DNA of 44,348 nt from an archaeon (GTDB taxonomy: Archaea > Thermoplasmatota > Thermoplasmata > WALJ01), in assembly GCA_024278375.1 (NCBI GenBank), contig JAJRTH010000028.1, positions 1 through 44,348 of the forward strand, in the 5' to 3' direction. Shown here one piece after another: positions 23,021-31,083 of this stretch. Position 1 is the stretch's first letter, and each line of letters opens with the position of its first letter. The notes beneath the pieces were generated by a model. That model worked only from the letters and a program-made list of their open reading frames with translations. It was not told where the DNA came from and searched no databases. The translations under genes were made by a program, and so were the position numbers.

Positions 23021-23719
23021 TCATGCAATCTCAGAAATCTCTTGTGGATTGCCCCCTGTCTCAATGATAATAGGAAGGTCCTGCCATGTCTTCTTTGGTT
23101 TCACTTTCTTTTCGATCTCCTTTTTGCCCCATGTCTCCCATTCGGGAGTTCCTTTTAAATCCGTTCTGAACTCTTTAATCCTGACAAGTTCTGGTTTCCC
23201 GTACTCCATTCCATCTAACCGGAACACACCAGACAAATACCAGAACTGGCCCCTTTGATGCCAGAGTATGAAATTTTTCGCTTCGAGATGGTCTATATAG
23301 TTTCGGATCGTGTGGCGATCCACAACCTGCAAAATCTGCCTTATTGCTCTCTTTAGTGTTTGCTCATTGATCTTATATCTCAAGATCGGTTTTCCTGTTT
23401 CTATATCTTCAAAAATATCAACAGTCCAGAAGTTAGGCAAGAAACTCCGTAAATCGTCCAATAACTCCATTATAAGTTTGTTTAATTTTTCTTCTTGTTT
23501 GAAAACCTTTTTTCTCACCCCACCCCCCCACTCTTTTCTAGAGCGTGCCTGTAAGACATTGATCCGATAGTAATCGAGAGCGTCTGAAATGGCCTTACCG
23601 AGACCTGGTTTTGTTGAGCCTGTAACACGTTCAAGCTCATTTTTAAATAACTCCCATGACGATTCCCTCACATTCTTAACATGTATATTTATTTCACCTT
23701 TCGTAGAAACCACCTCCAA
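23021..23719 (-). CDS. DNA-binding-type protein (ribbon-helix-helix-like plus winged helix), possible replication initiator or regulator
   Basis: About 230 residues. The N-terminal GEINIHVKNVRESSWELFKNELERV...LGKAISDALDYY has the strand-helix-helix pattern of ribbon-helix-helix proteins. LKRAIRQILQVVDRHTIRNYIDHLEAKNFILWHQRGQFWYL reads as a winged helix. The Lys-rich C-terminus is probably flexible. Start is uncertain: TTG 23719 (track), GTG 23713, or, judged by GGAGGT position, ACG 23704. Tandem repeats lie directly upstream, the usual arrangement for a replication initiator or autoregulator with iterons. No Rep catalytic motif (HUH or primase) seen. Confidence 0.55.
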   Translation of the reverse strand: MEVVSTKGEINIHVKNVRESSWELFKNELERVTGSTKPGLGKAISDALDYYRINVLQARSRKEWGGGVRKKVFKQEEKLNKLIMELLDDLRSFLPNFWTVDIFEDIETGKPILRYKINEQTLKRAIRQILQVVDRHTIRNYIDHLEAKNFILWHQRGQFWYLSGVFRLDGMEYGKPELVRIKEFRTDLKGTPEWETWGKKEIEKKVKPKKTWQDLPIIIETGGNPQEISEIA

Positions 23720-23729
23720 AAAAATATAA

Positions 23730-23826
23730 TTTAGCAGTATAGTATAGTGTAGTATAGTATAAAGTATAGTATAGAATAATAGTATAGTGGTAGAAAGTAG
23801 AACTAAAGTAGAACCAAAGTAGAACT
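23730..23826. repeat. TATAGT-type tandem array and three 11-bp iterons
   Basis: A run of TATAGTATAG-like units (~23735-23787) is followed by three tandem 11-mers: AAAGTAGAACT (23794), AAAGTAGAACC (23805), AAAGTAGAACT (23816). The repeats are one helical turn apart, suited to cooperative protein binding; candidate origin or operator. Confidence 0.7.
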
Positions 23827-24089
23827 TTTATTTTTCCTTCCACCAAGCCATAGAAATCAAAATTATTTTTTTCTTTTTTAGAAGTTTGTTTTTCTTTGAT
23901 TTTTTCTGTTTTAGACATTCTGACACATTGGATAAAAAACGGTTTGAGCGTATAATCTTTTGAAGCAGTGGGTGGGGGGTTAATATTCATAGATCATTCC
24001 ACCTTTGTTTTTTCACATGTCTGCCTGAATCCCTTTAATATAGAGTTCGGCGAAATGAAGAGTACAGCCAGTGCTGCTTTTTGTTTGTA
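23827..24089. other. AT-rich right end of the element, no convincing gene
   Basis: A minus-strand frame (track 23694-23990) starting MSKTEKIKEKQTSKKEKNNF could encode a short basic peptide, but its second half is translated repeat sequence and no ribosome-binding site is evident. Otherwise only A/T-rich sequence leading to attR. Confidence 0.4.
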
Positions 24090-24106
24090 AATCCCAGCGT
24101 CCCCAT
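24090..24106. repeat. attR, 17-bp core repeat
   Basis: Exact copy of AATCCCAGCGTCCCCAT; the flanking bases (TTTGTA upstream, AATTAT downstream) show no further tRNA sequence, so only the core was duplicated. Confidence 0.9.
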
Positions 24107-24170
24107 AATTATTTTAATATAAGAATGCTTTCGGACACCTATTTATTTATAATCTGCCCTTTTCTCCGCT

Positions 24171-25622
24171 GTGAAGAAGTTCAGGCTTGACTTCCGGCTC
24201 ATTCTTATATGCATCATCGGCATCGGGCTGGGCATAAGAATAGCGACGATATGGATGATGGAGGCGAGCAGCGATGCCTATGTCTATTTCTACATGGGAA
24301 AGAGCTTTCTCCAGAACGGCGAGTTCGTAATGCAGTACGGGGATTATTCGGGCTACAATACTGTGTACAGCCACCATTTCCCTCCGCTTTATCCCATGTA
24401 TCTCTCCGGCTTCATAGCGCTCTTCGGATACAATGTATTCACCATGAAGCTAGCTGGCGTCATATCCGGTCTTCTTCCGATAATTGCCGGATACTGGGCC
24501 ACAAAGGACCTGTATGGGAAAGACAAGGCGCTCTGCATGGCAGCGTTGCTTTCGGTAGAGCCGGCAAGTGCGGCAATGGGCGGGATAGCTTTCTCCGAGA
24601 ATCTCGTGAATTTCTTCTTTATACTCACTATCTGGGCCATACTCAAATCCCTTAAAGAGGAAAGATACATCCTGTGGGCGGGGCTCTTCGCAGGGCTGGG
24701 ATATCTGACAAAGAGCAGTATGGGTTGGTTCTTCATAATCGCGGGCATTGTCGGATTCGCCTGGAGATTTTATTATGTCAGATGGAGGGTGTTCAAAGAC
24801 AAATATTATATTGCCGCCATAGCGATATTTCTGGGAATATTCTCCATATGGGCCGTAAGAAACCTCGTCAGGTTCTGGGACGGCAGCTTTTACGGTCTTT
24901 TCACCCAGTGGCAGACGAGCGCATACACCGCAAAGGCAATAGATCGGGCCTTCAAGCAGCCGATGGACCTTCTCTACATACTTGCAGTGAGAATTCCGTT
25001 TTTCGCCTTCTTTTTCCTTATAAGCGCCATGTTCTGGCTCAAAGAGATAAAGAACACCAGGAAGCTGGAGGAAGAGAACAGCGCTCTACTGCTGGCCGTT
25101 GTTCTGGTCTATCTGCTCTCCTGGCTGCTGTCCTCCATATTCTGGGTCCTGGAAAGACACACCCTTTTCTGGCCTCTTCATGTCAGATACATAATCCCAT
25201 CCATCGTTCCGCTCTTCTGGCTTGTTTTCAAACAGCACGAGTTCGATTCGAAAAAGTTCAGAATAAAACTGAGCGCTACATTGTCCGTTGCGATTGTTCT
25301 GATGCTGATACTGTGCACACCCTTGATATATACCCAGGAAAAGGCCGAAGTGAGTGCTCTCGAGGACCTTAGAGATATGGTCTCTCCGGGAGATACCATC
25401 TATATAAGGGGCATACATGCATATGAGGTCTATCTGTATCTCTATGACAAGGGCGTGGATATCGTGATTAGCCCCCACCACAATGAGACTTTCATACTGA
25501 CAGCGTATCTGAACGAGAACTTCACCGTTCGGGGATATCATCTTGTTAAGGCCTACAGAGCTACCCGAGACCCGCTTATGACCTCCTGGAGCTGTGCCAT
25601 ATGGGAAAGGGACTATTCATAG
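24171..25622 (+). CDS. GT39/ArnT-like membrane glycosyltransferase
   Basis: 483 residues with about ten membrane helices. After the first helix comes SSDAYVYFYMGKSFLQNGEF and SHHFPPLYPMYLSGFIALFG, matching the acidic extracytoplasmic loop and the PP-x-YP-type motif of dolichyl-phosphate-sugar-dependent transferases (PMT_2/GT39 superfamily). GLGYLTKSSMGWFFI is a second family hallmark. Likely transfers a sugar from a polyprenyl-phosphate carrier to an envelope glycan or protein. TTTATTTAT ~25 nt upstream of GTG 24171 indicates a leaderless start. First host gene after attR; its end overlaps the coiled-coil gene end by 6 bp. Confidence 0.8.
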   Translation: MKKFRLDFRLILICIIGIGLGIRIATIWMMEASSDAYVYFYMGKSFLQNGEFVMQYGDYSGYNTVYSHHFPPLYPMYLSGFIALFGYNVFTMKLAGVISGLLPIIAGYWATKDLYGKDKALCMAALLSVEPASAAMGGIAFSENLVNFFFILTIWAILKSLKEERYILWAGLFAGLGYLTKSSMGWFFIIAGIVGFAWRFYYVRWRVFKDKYYIAAIAIFLGIFSIWAVRNLVRFWDGSFYGLFTQWQTSAYTAKAIDRAFKQPMDLLYILAVRIPFFAFFFLISAMFWLKEIKNTRKLEEENSALLLAVVLVYLLSWLLSSIFWVLERHTLFWPLHVRYIIPSIVPLFWLVFKQHEFDSKKFRIKLSATLSVAIVLMLILCTPLIYTQEKAEVSALEDLRDMVSPGDTIYIRGIHAYEVYLYLYDKGVDIVISPHHNETFILTAYLNENFTVRGYHLVKAYRATRDPLMTSWSCAIWERDYS

Positions 25623-28600
25623 AAGTTCGCTTAACTGTTTCTGGAGCTCTTCGACGAATTTCTTCTTTTCCTCGAGCTCCTTTTCCTTCTTTTCCAGTTC
25701 TTTCATCCTCTTTTCGAGCTCTTTTGTCCTCTTTTCCACATCCTTTTCCCTTTTTTCGATGTCTTTCATTATCTTCTCCATGTCCTTCTCTTTGTTCGCC
25801 AGCTCCTTCTCACGCTCCCTTATCTCCTTTTCTCTGACCTTGAGCTTCTCATTGATCTCTTTTTCCACCGATTCCTTGAGCTTCATGGCTTCCTTCGAAT
25901 CCTTTTCTATCTGCTTCCACACCGCGGCTATATCCTCCCTTTCCCTGGAAAGCCTGTCCCTCTCCTCCATAAGCTCTTCCTCCCAGGTTTTCAGGACCCT
26001 TTCCTTGTTCTCAAGGTTCTCCTCCCTTTTGCTTAACTCGGTCTCCAGCCTCTCCAGCCTCTCTTTGAGAGGTTTCAGCTCCTTCTCGAGGGCTTTCCTT
26101 TCCTCCTCTATCTTCCTTCTTTCCTCGGATATCTTTTCAAGGACCTCCTCGTTCTTTCTCCTCTCGGCGCTCTTCGCATACTTCATGAGGGCTATCGCAC
26201 CTTCTTTTATCTGCTGAAGGTCCTTCTCCTTTCTTTCTATGAGTTCCATCTCCCTTTTGAGTGCCTCCTCCCTTTCCCTGATTTCCATCTCTTTCTCCAT
26301 GAGCATCCTTCTCATATCCCCGAGCTCTTTCCTCTCATTCTCCAGTTTCTCCATGAGTTCGGGCATCTCCTCTCTCATCTTGTCCAGCTTTTCCATCTCC
26401 TTCTCGATCTCTCTCTTTTTCTGCTCTATCTCTACTTCCCTCTCTGATATCTCCTTCTCCCATTCCTCGAGCTCCTTTTCCTTGTTCATTATGGCTCTGC
26501 TCTGGGTCTCTAGAGATTCTATTTTCAGCGCGATCTCTTCCGCACCTTTGTTCAGTTCCTCCTCCTTTATTTCAATTGCCTGCATCCTTTCGGTAAGATC
26601 GTTTCTCATGGCATCGATATCGTCTTCCATGCCCTTTATTCTCTCCTCTCTTTCTCTAAGCTTCTTCTCCTTTTCCTCGAGTTCGGCGGCCAGTCTTTCA
26701 AGCTTCTTTCCTTCCCTGGTCACCTTCTTCCACATCTCGTTGATCTCGCGCTTTTCCTCCGCTATCGCTCTCTTTTCCTCTGTCAGTGCCTTCTCCCTCT
26801 GAAGGAGCCTTTCTTCCTTCTTTTTAAGGTTGCTTTCCCTTCTGGCGATGTCCTTCTCGGCCTTTGCGACCTCCTTTTCCCTGAGAAGGAGTTCTCTCTC
26901 CCTTCTTTCAGCATCCCTTATGACCTCTCTCGCCCTTTCTTCCTCCTCTTTCAGGGCATTCTCCCTTAGTTCCACCTCCTCGATTCTGAGCCTCAATTCT
27001 TCCTGTGTGGCCTCTATCTCACCCTCTCTTTTCTTAATCTCTCTGAGGGATTCGTTCAGTTCCTTTTCTTTCTCCTCTATCTCCGCCTCTTTCTCCGAGA
27101 GTTTCAGCTCGGTCTCCTCGATCTTTTCCTTTTCTTCCGCTATCCGTTCCAATTCTCTCTTTCTTTCGTGTTCAAAGGCATCCCTTTCGGCGTTGAATTC
27201 CATCCTATCCCGTTCGAAGGCCTCCCTCTCTTCTTTCAGTGCTTTCCTCTCCTCCCTGAGCTTTTCCTTCTCTTCCTTCAGGGATTTCTCCCTCTCTACA
27301 AGTTTCTCTTCTTTTCTGGCTATCTTTGCATCTCTCTCCTCGAGGTCTCTTTCCCTCTTCTCCATGGAAAGCGAACGTTCGTCAAGGTCCTTCTCCCTCT
27401 CAGAAAGCTCTTCTTCCCTCTTTTTCAGCCTTTCTTCGAGGTCCAGAAGGTCCTTCTCCCTCTCAGAAAGCTTTTTCTCCCTGAGATTCAGCTCCATCTC
27501 CGTTTTCTCGAGCTTTTTCCGGGCCCTCTCCAGCTCCTCGCTTCCGGCCTCGAGCTTTTTCTCCCTTTCTTCCAGGGATTTTCTGGCTTCCTCGAGCTCT
27601 TTTTCCCTTCTTTCGATCTCGCTCTTCAGTTCCTTCTCCCTGTTTTCGATGTCCGCAATGAGCTTTTTCTCCCTTTCTTCCAGGGCTTTCTTCGCCTCTT
27701 CCAGCTCTTTCTCCCTATTTTCAATGTCCCCAAGCATTTTTTTCTCACGAGCTTCAAGTTCCTTCTCTTTCCTATTAATCTCCTCCTCTCTTATTGCAAC
27801 TTTGTCCTCTCTCTTTTTCAGTTCCTCTTTAAGTGCATCGAGTTTTTTCTGCTCTTCCTCCATCTCCTTCGTTCTTCTGGTTTTTTCTTCCTCAAAAGCC
27901 TTCATTTCCTCGTCCAGAGCCTTCCGGTCCTTCCGAATGGCCTCCATCTCCCTGTCTTTGAGTTCTTTTATGGCCTTTTCCTGGTCCTTTTTCAGCCTCT
28001 CTCTTTCCTTTTCAAGCTCGTTTTTAACATCCTCTCTCTCTTTCTCTATGGCTTTTCTTTCCTTCTCAAGGTCCTTTCTCTCCTTTTCTATCTCTTTCTT
28101 AAGTTTTGCAATATCTTTTTCCTTCTCCTCTAGCTTTTTCAGCTTTTCTTCCGCCTCCAGCCTTGCCTTCTTTTCTCTCTCCTCGATGGCCTTTCTTTCC
28201 TCTCCCATCTTTTTTTCGATGTTTTTCAGTTCTTTCTCTTTGTTCTCGAGTTCCTTTATCCTGTTCTCAATACCCTCCTCTTTTCCCTCGATCTCTTTCC
28301 TCAGCGCTTCGATTTCCTTTCTGGCCTCGTTCAGCTCCTTCTCTTTCCTGCTTATATCCTCCTTTTCTCCGGCAAGTTTTTCGAGCTCTTTCTTCTCCTC
28401 CAGTTCTTTCTTCATAAGTTCCGACTCTTTTTTAAGACTCTCGTTCTCCTTTGTCATCTCACCAAGCTTTCTTTCGAGTTCGCCGATTTTCGCCTCCAGA
28501 GCCCTCACCCTTTCCTCAGAGGCCTTTTGCACCTCTTTTATGATGTTCTCTATGCCCTCGACGCTTATCTCCTCTCCCTTCTCCTCCTTCTCTTCCCTTT

Positions 28601-28649
28601 TTGTCCCTCCTTCCTCCAGCATCTCCTTTGCTCTATCTCTGAGACCCAT
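25617..28649 (-). CDS. Giant coiled-coil protein (1010 residues)
   Basis: Almost the entire protein is uninterrupted heptad-type helix rich in Glu, Lys, Leu and Arg, with internally repetitive units such as REKELEEA+K+LEEREKKL. No hinge, Walker motif or zinc hook is visible, so it is not SMC, Rad50 or a kinesin-like motor. Length would allow a rod over 100 nm long. The first ~30 residues (MGLRDRAKEMLEEGGTKREEKEEK) are less regular. ATG overlaps the stop of the zinc-ribbon gene upstream (TAGATG), so both are co-translated. Possible cytoskeletal, nucleoid or membrane-spacing role; function unknown. The long plus-strand frames opposite it are codon-bias shadows. Confidence 0.85.
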   Translation of the reverse strand: MGLRDRAKEMLEEGGTKREEKEEKGEEISVEGIENIIKEVQKASEERVRALEAKIGELERKLGEMTKENESLKKESELMKKELEEKKELEKLAGEKEDISRKEKELNEARKEIEALRKEIEGKEEGIENRIKELENKEKELKNIEKKMGEERKAIEEREKKARLEAEEKLKKLEEKEKDIAKLKKEIEKERKDLEKERKAIEKEREDVKNELEKERERLKKDQEKAIKELKDREMEAIRKDRKALDEEMKAFEEEKTRRTKEMEEEQKKLDALKEELKKREDKVAIREEEINRKEKELEAREKKMLGDIENREKELEEAKKALEEREKKLIADIENREKELKSEIERREKELEEARKSLEEREKKLEAGSEELERARKKLEKTEMELNLREKKLSEREKDLLDLEERLKKREEELSEREKDLDERSLSMEKRERDLEERDAKIARKEEKLVEREKSLKEEKEKLREERKALKEEREAFERDRMEFNAERDAFEHERKRELERIAEEKEKIEETELKLSEKEAEIEEKEKELNESLREIKKREGEIEATQEELRLRIEEVELRENALKEEEERAREVIRDAERRERELLLREKEVAKAEKDIARRESNLKKKEERLLQREKALTEEKRAIAEEKREINEMWKKVTREGKKLERLAAELEEKEKKLREREERIKGMEDDIDAMRNDLTERMQAIEIKEEELNKGAEEIALKIESLETQSRAIMNKEKELEEWEKEISEREVEIEQKKREIEKEMEKLDKMREEMPELMEKLENERKELGDMRRMLMEKEMEIREREEALKREMELIERKEKDLQQIKEGAIALMKYAKSAERRKNEEVLEKISEERRKIEEERKALEKELKPLKERLERLETELSKREENLENKERVLKTWEEELMEERDRLSREREDIAAVWKQIEKDSKEAMKLKESVEKEINEKLKVREKEIREREKELANKEKDMEKIMKDIEKREKDVEKRTKELEKRMKELEKKEKELEEKKKFVEELQKQLSELL

Positions 28650-29729
28650 CTATTCACCCACATGATACCTATCAAGAATGCGTTCGTAAAGCTTGAAGTC
28701 CTCCGATTTGGCAAACTTCTCTATCACCTCGTCGGGGAGCGCTCCCAGCAGATCGTCGAGAACGCCGAGCATCCTGCGCAGCTCGTTCTCTTCCTCGATT
28801 CTCACCCGTATGGCGGTTAGGACCGTTTTCATTTCGTTCTCGACCTCATAGATAAACTCACCGATTTTCTCCTCTCTGTCTTTCTTATTGAGTGATTCCA
28901 GCTCTTTTTCAAGCCGCTTCTCCAGATTCAGCCAGTCCTCTACAAGGGTTTTCGCACCGCTTTCCCTGCCTATCTTCTCTTTCAATCCCTTTATTTCCTC
29001 GTTGAGCTGGTTTATGTGCGCTCTCAGTTCCTCCTCTCTCTTTATACTGCCCTTTCTTATATTGGCTATCTCTTTCCTCAACTCCCTTTCTTTCTCTATC
29101 TTTTCGTCTTCCTTGCTCCTGAGCATGTTCCTGACCGTCTTTTCTATGTCAAGAAGGTCATCAGAAGCTCTTTTCAGGCCCTTTATTTCCTTTTCGAGCA
29201 CGTCTATCTCTCCCCTCAGCTCATCCTTGGTCGCCTGCTTTCTGACGGAGCCCAGCTTCTTCTGCAATCCCTCCTTCTCATCTTCAAGTATCTCCACGAG
29301 AGAGTCTATGAACCTGAGAATTCTCTTTATCTTCTTTTCCCATCCCTCTCTGCCCTCCTCGGCACCTATGTCCTCAATGTTTATGCCCGTGACCTTTTTA
29401 AAGACATCCACCACCATCTCGGCCTCTTCCTGATAGTCCTCCGCTTCCTGTTCGGCCAGACTGCGGCTCCATGTCAGAAGCTTCTGCAGGAACTCTTCAT
29501 CGCTCTTCGATGCCTTGGGCTTTTTCTGCTCGCCGAAAGAGTGGCCGCACGCCATACATATCACGGCATCTATATCGTTTATAGTGTTGCAGGAAGGGCA
29601 TTTCTTTCCCTGCTTGACACCCTCAAAAGCAATCCCGCATTTCGGGCATTTATCGTCCTTTTCTTGGACGTTAGCCCCGCATTTCGGGCAGACAAAATCG
29701 CCGGTTGGGAGGTGTACTTTCAGAGCCAT
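28650..29729 (-). CDS. Double zinc-ribbon plus coiled-coil protein
   Basis: 359 residues. Three zinc knuckle pairs lie in the first 70 residues: CPKCGANVQEKDDKCPKCG and CPSCNTINDIDAVICMACG, each a compact C4 ribbon. The rest is helical coiled coil (EIDVLEKEIKGLKRASDDLL, LRKEIANIRKGSIKREEELR) with a C-terminal acidic helical domain. It is the upstream partner of the giant coiled-coil gene, and the two could form one assembly anchored through the zinc-ribbon head. A TTTAATAA box ~28 nt before ATG 29729 suggests a leaderless mRNA. Confidence 0.8.
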   Translation of the reverse strand: MALKVHLPTGDFVCPKCGANVQEKDDKCPKCGIAFEGVKQGKKCPSCNTINDIDAVICMACGHSFGEQKKPKASKSDEEFLQKLLTWSRSLAEQEAEDYQEEAEMVVDVFKKVTGINIEDIGAEEGREGWEKKIKRILRFIDSLVEILEDEKEGLQKKLGSVRKQATKDELRGEIDVLEKEIKGLKRASDDLLDIEKTVRNMLRSKEDEKIEKERELRKEIANIRKGSIKREEELRAHINQLNEEIKGLKEKIGRESGAKTLVEDWLNLEKRLEKELESLNKKDREEKIGEFIYEVENEMKTVLTAIRVRIEEENELRRMLGVLDDLLGALPDEVIEKFAKSEDFKLYERILDRYHVGE

Positions 29730-29855
29730 ATCGGAAAGGGGATGACGAAGGGTTTATTAAAGTTTTTTAAATTGCCCCTATCCGGCATTATTCATGTTGG
29801 CCTATCCGCACCGTGCGTGACAATCCTTAAATCCTATTCCTCTTCTCTCCCTATC

Positions 29856-30197
29856 ATGTCCCCGAGAATAGACCCGAGACAGATGAAGCGGATGATGAGG
29901 CAACTTGGAGTTCAGACAGAGGAGCTTGAAGGCGTGGAGGAGGTGAGGATAATCACCACGGAAAAGGAGTATGTCTTCAAGAATCCGGATGTGACCATGA
30001 CCATAGTTCAGGGTCAGAAGACATTTCAGCTCATAGGCGAGCCGGAAATCGTCGAGAGAGAGGGAGCGATTCCCGAGGAGGACATAAAACTGGTCATGGA
30101 ACAGACAGGGGCAAGCTACGACGAGGCGAAAAAGGCTCTGGAAGAGAACGACGGGGAGCCGGCAGAAGCGATAATAGCGATAATGTCAAAAAAATGA
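29856..30197 (+). CDS. nac: Nascent polypeptide-associated complex protein (archaeal NAC)
   Basis: 113 residues from ATG 29856 (MSPRIDPRQMKRMMRQLGVQ). The NAC domain is recognised by VRIITTEKEYVFKNPDVTMTIVQGQKTFQLIGE, and a C-terminal UBA domain by EEDIKLVMEQTGASYDEAKKALEENDGEPAEAIIAI. It binds nascent chains at the ribosome exit. The track's 29016 start is a spurious extension; CTTAAATCC ~27 nt upstream gives a leaderless start at 29856. Its stop overlaps the fumarase alpha start (ATGA). Confidence 0.95.
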   Translation: MSPRIDPRQMKRMMRQLGVQTEELEGVEEVRIITTEKEYVFKNPDVTMTIVQGQKTFQLIGEPEIVEREGAIPEEDIKLVMEQTGASYDEAKKALEENDGEPAEAIIAIMSKK

Positions 30198-31081
30198 GGG
30201 ATAAAATGATAGAGAACAAAGTTGTTGAAGATGTTGTGTTCGACCTCCTGAAAAAGGCGTCCACCGGCGTTCCTATCGATGTCAGGAAGGCTCTCGAAGA
30301 AGCATATGAAGGAGAGGAGAACGAGGTCCCGAAGATGCAGATGAAGGCGATACTGAAGAACATAGATGTGGCCTGCGAAAAAGGGCTTCCTCTATGTCAG
30401 GATACGGGAATCCACATATTTTTCGTAAAAGGGAACCTGAAACTCATAGATAGTTTCACGGAGTTCGAGGAATCCATAAAAAACGGGGTCAGGAAGGCCA
30501 CCGAAGAGGTTCCGTTGAGGCCCAATGCGGTGCATCCCCTAACCAGAAAGAACCCGGGAAATAACATCGGTGTCAGGATGCCGTACATAAACTACGTGCC
30601 AACGGATGACCCCTGGCTCGAGATAACGGCATTCCCCAAGGGCGCCGGCTCCGAGAACATGAGCTTCATGAAGATGCTCACACCATCACAGGGCCTGAAA
30701 GGAATAAAGGAGTTCGTTCTCGATGCCGCCATAAAATCGGGAGGAAAACCCTGCACGCCCACCGTGATAGGTGTCGGAATAGGCGGAACCTCGGACATAG
30801 CCATGCACATCGCGAAGGAGGCTCTTCTAAGGCCCATAGGCGAGAGCCATCCTGAAAAGGAGAGGGCAGAGCTGGAGGATGAGCTCCTGAGGGCGATAAA
30901 CGAGACGGGCATCGGTCCGATGGGGCTCGGAGGGAAAACAACGGTCCTTGATGTGCATGTCGAATACGCATACTGCCACACCGCAAGCCTGCCCGTTGCC
31001 GTTAACACACAGTGCTGGACAGGCAGAAGAGCGAGCACAAGGATTTATGAGGATGGCAGGGTTGAGGAAACGGAGGGATAA
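30194..31081 (+). CDS. fumA: Class I fumarate hydratase, alpha subunit
   Basis: 295 residues of the [4Fe-4S] hydro-lyase N-terminal domain that interconverts fumarate and malate. Cluster Cys are in LCQDTGI, KPCTPTVIGVGIGG and the conserved NTQCWTGRR region; PLRPNAVHPLTRKNPGNN and GPMGLGGKTTVLDV are family signatures. ATG 30194 overlaps the NAC stop; ATG 30206 after GAGGGATAAA is an alternative. Only 2 bp separate it from the beta subunit. Confidence 0.95.
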   Translation: MRDKMIENKVVEDVVFDLLKKASTGVPIDVRKALEEAYEGEENEVPKMQMKAILKNIDVACEKGLPLCQDTGIHIFFVKGNLKLIDSFTEFEESIKNGVRKATEEVPLRPNAVHPLTRKNPGNNIGVRMPYINYVPTDDPWLEITAFPKGAGSENMSFMKMLTPSQGLKGIKEFVLDAAIKSGGKPCTPTVIGVGIGGTSDIAMHIAKEALLRPIGESHPEKERAELEDELLRAINETGIGPMGLGGKTTVLDVHVEYAYCHTASLPVAVNTQCWTGRRASTRIYEDGRVEETEG

Positions 31082-31083
31082 AG

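Larger units (their letters stand above)
12390..24106. mobile_element. Integrated element (provirus-like) at tRNA-Trp, 11.7 kb
   Basis: The element is bounded by a 17-bp direct repeat, AATCCCAGCGTCCCCAT, at 12390-12406 (inside and just past the tRNA-Trp 3' end) and 24090-24106. A tyrosine integrase lies just inside the left end, the standard layout for archaeal tRNA-integrated elements; the integrase gene itself is uninterrupted, unlike the SSV type. The cargo is almost entirely small unrecognised genes, zinc ribbons, DNA-binding proteins, one P-loop ATPase and a block of signal-peptide or membrane proteins. No terminase, portal, double-jelly-roll capsid or conjugation gene is recognisable. 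I infer a membrane-enveloped virus (pleolipovirus- or spindle-like grade) or a related plasmid; family unknown. Confidence 0.85.

Noticed and set aside
23720-23830. CRISPR array in the repeat region
   Set aside because: The repeats are 6-11 bp in direct tandem without unique spacers; no cas gene is present anywhere in the window.
23694-23990. 98-aa minus-strand ORF over the iteron region
   Set aside because: Its second half is the translated TATAGT array (YYTLYYTTLYY), no ribosome-binding site or well-placed TATA box is seen, and it overlaps the promoter of the next gene.
26830-28665. Long plus-strand ORFs (611 and 321 aa) opposite the coiled-coil gene
   Set aside because: They are Ser/Leu/Phe-only translations of the reverse of Lys/Glu codons (AAG, GAG), with no ribosome-binding site; a codon-bias shadow of the real minus-strand gene.
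29016-29855. N-terminal extension of NAC in the ORF track
   Set aside because: It runs antisense through the zinc-ribbon/coiled-coil gene; NAC has a clear leaderless promoter and standard N-terminus at 29856.
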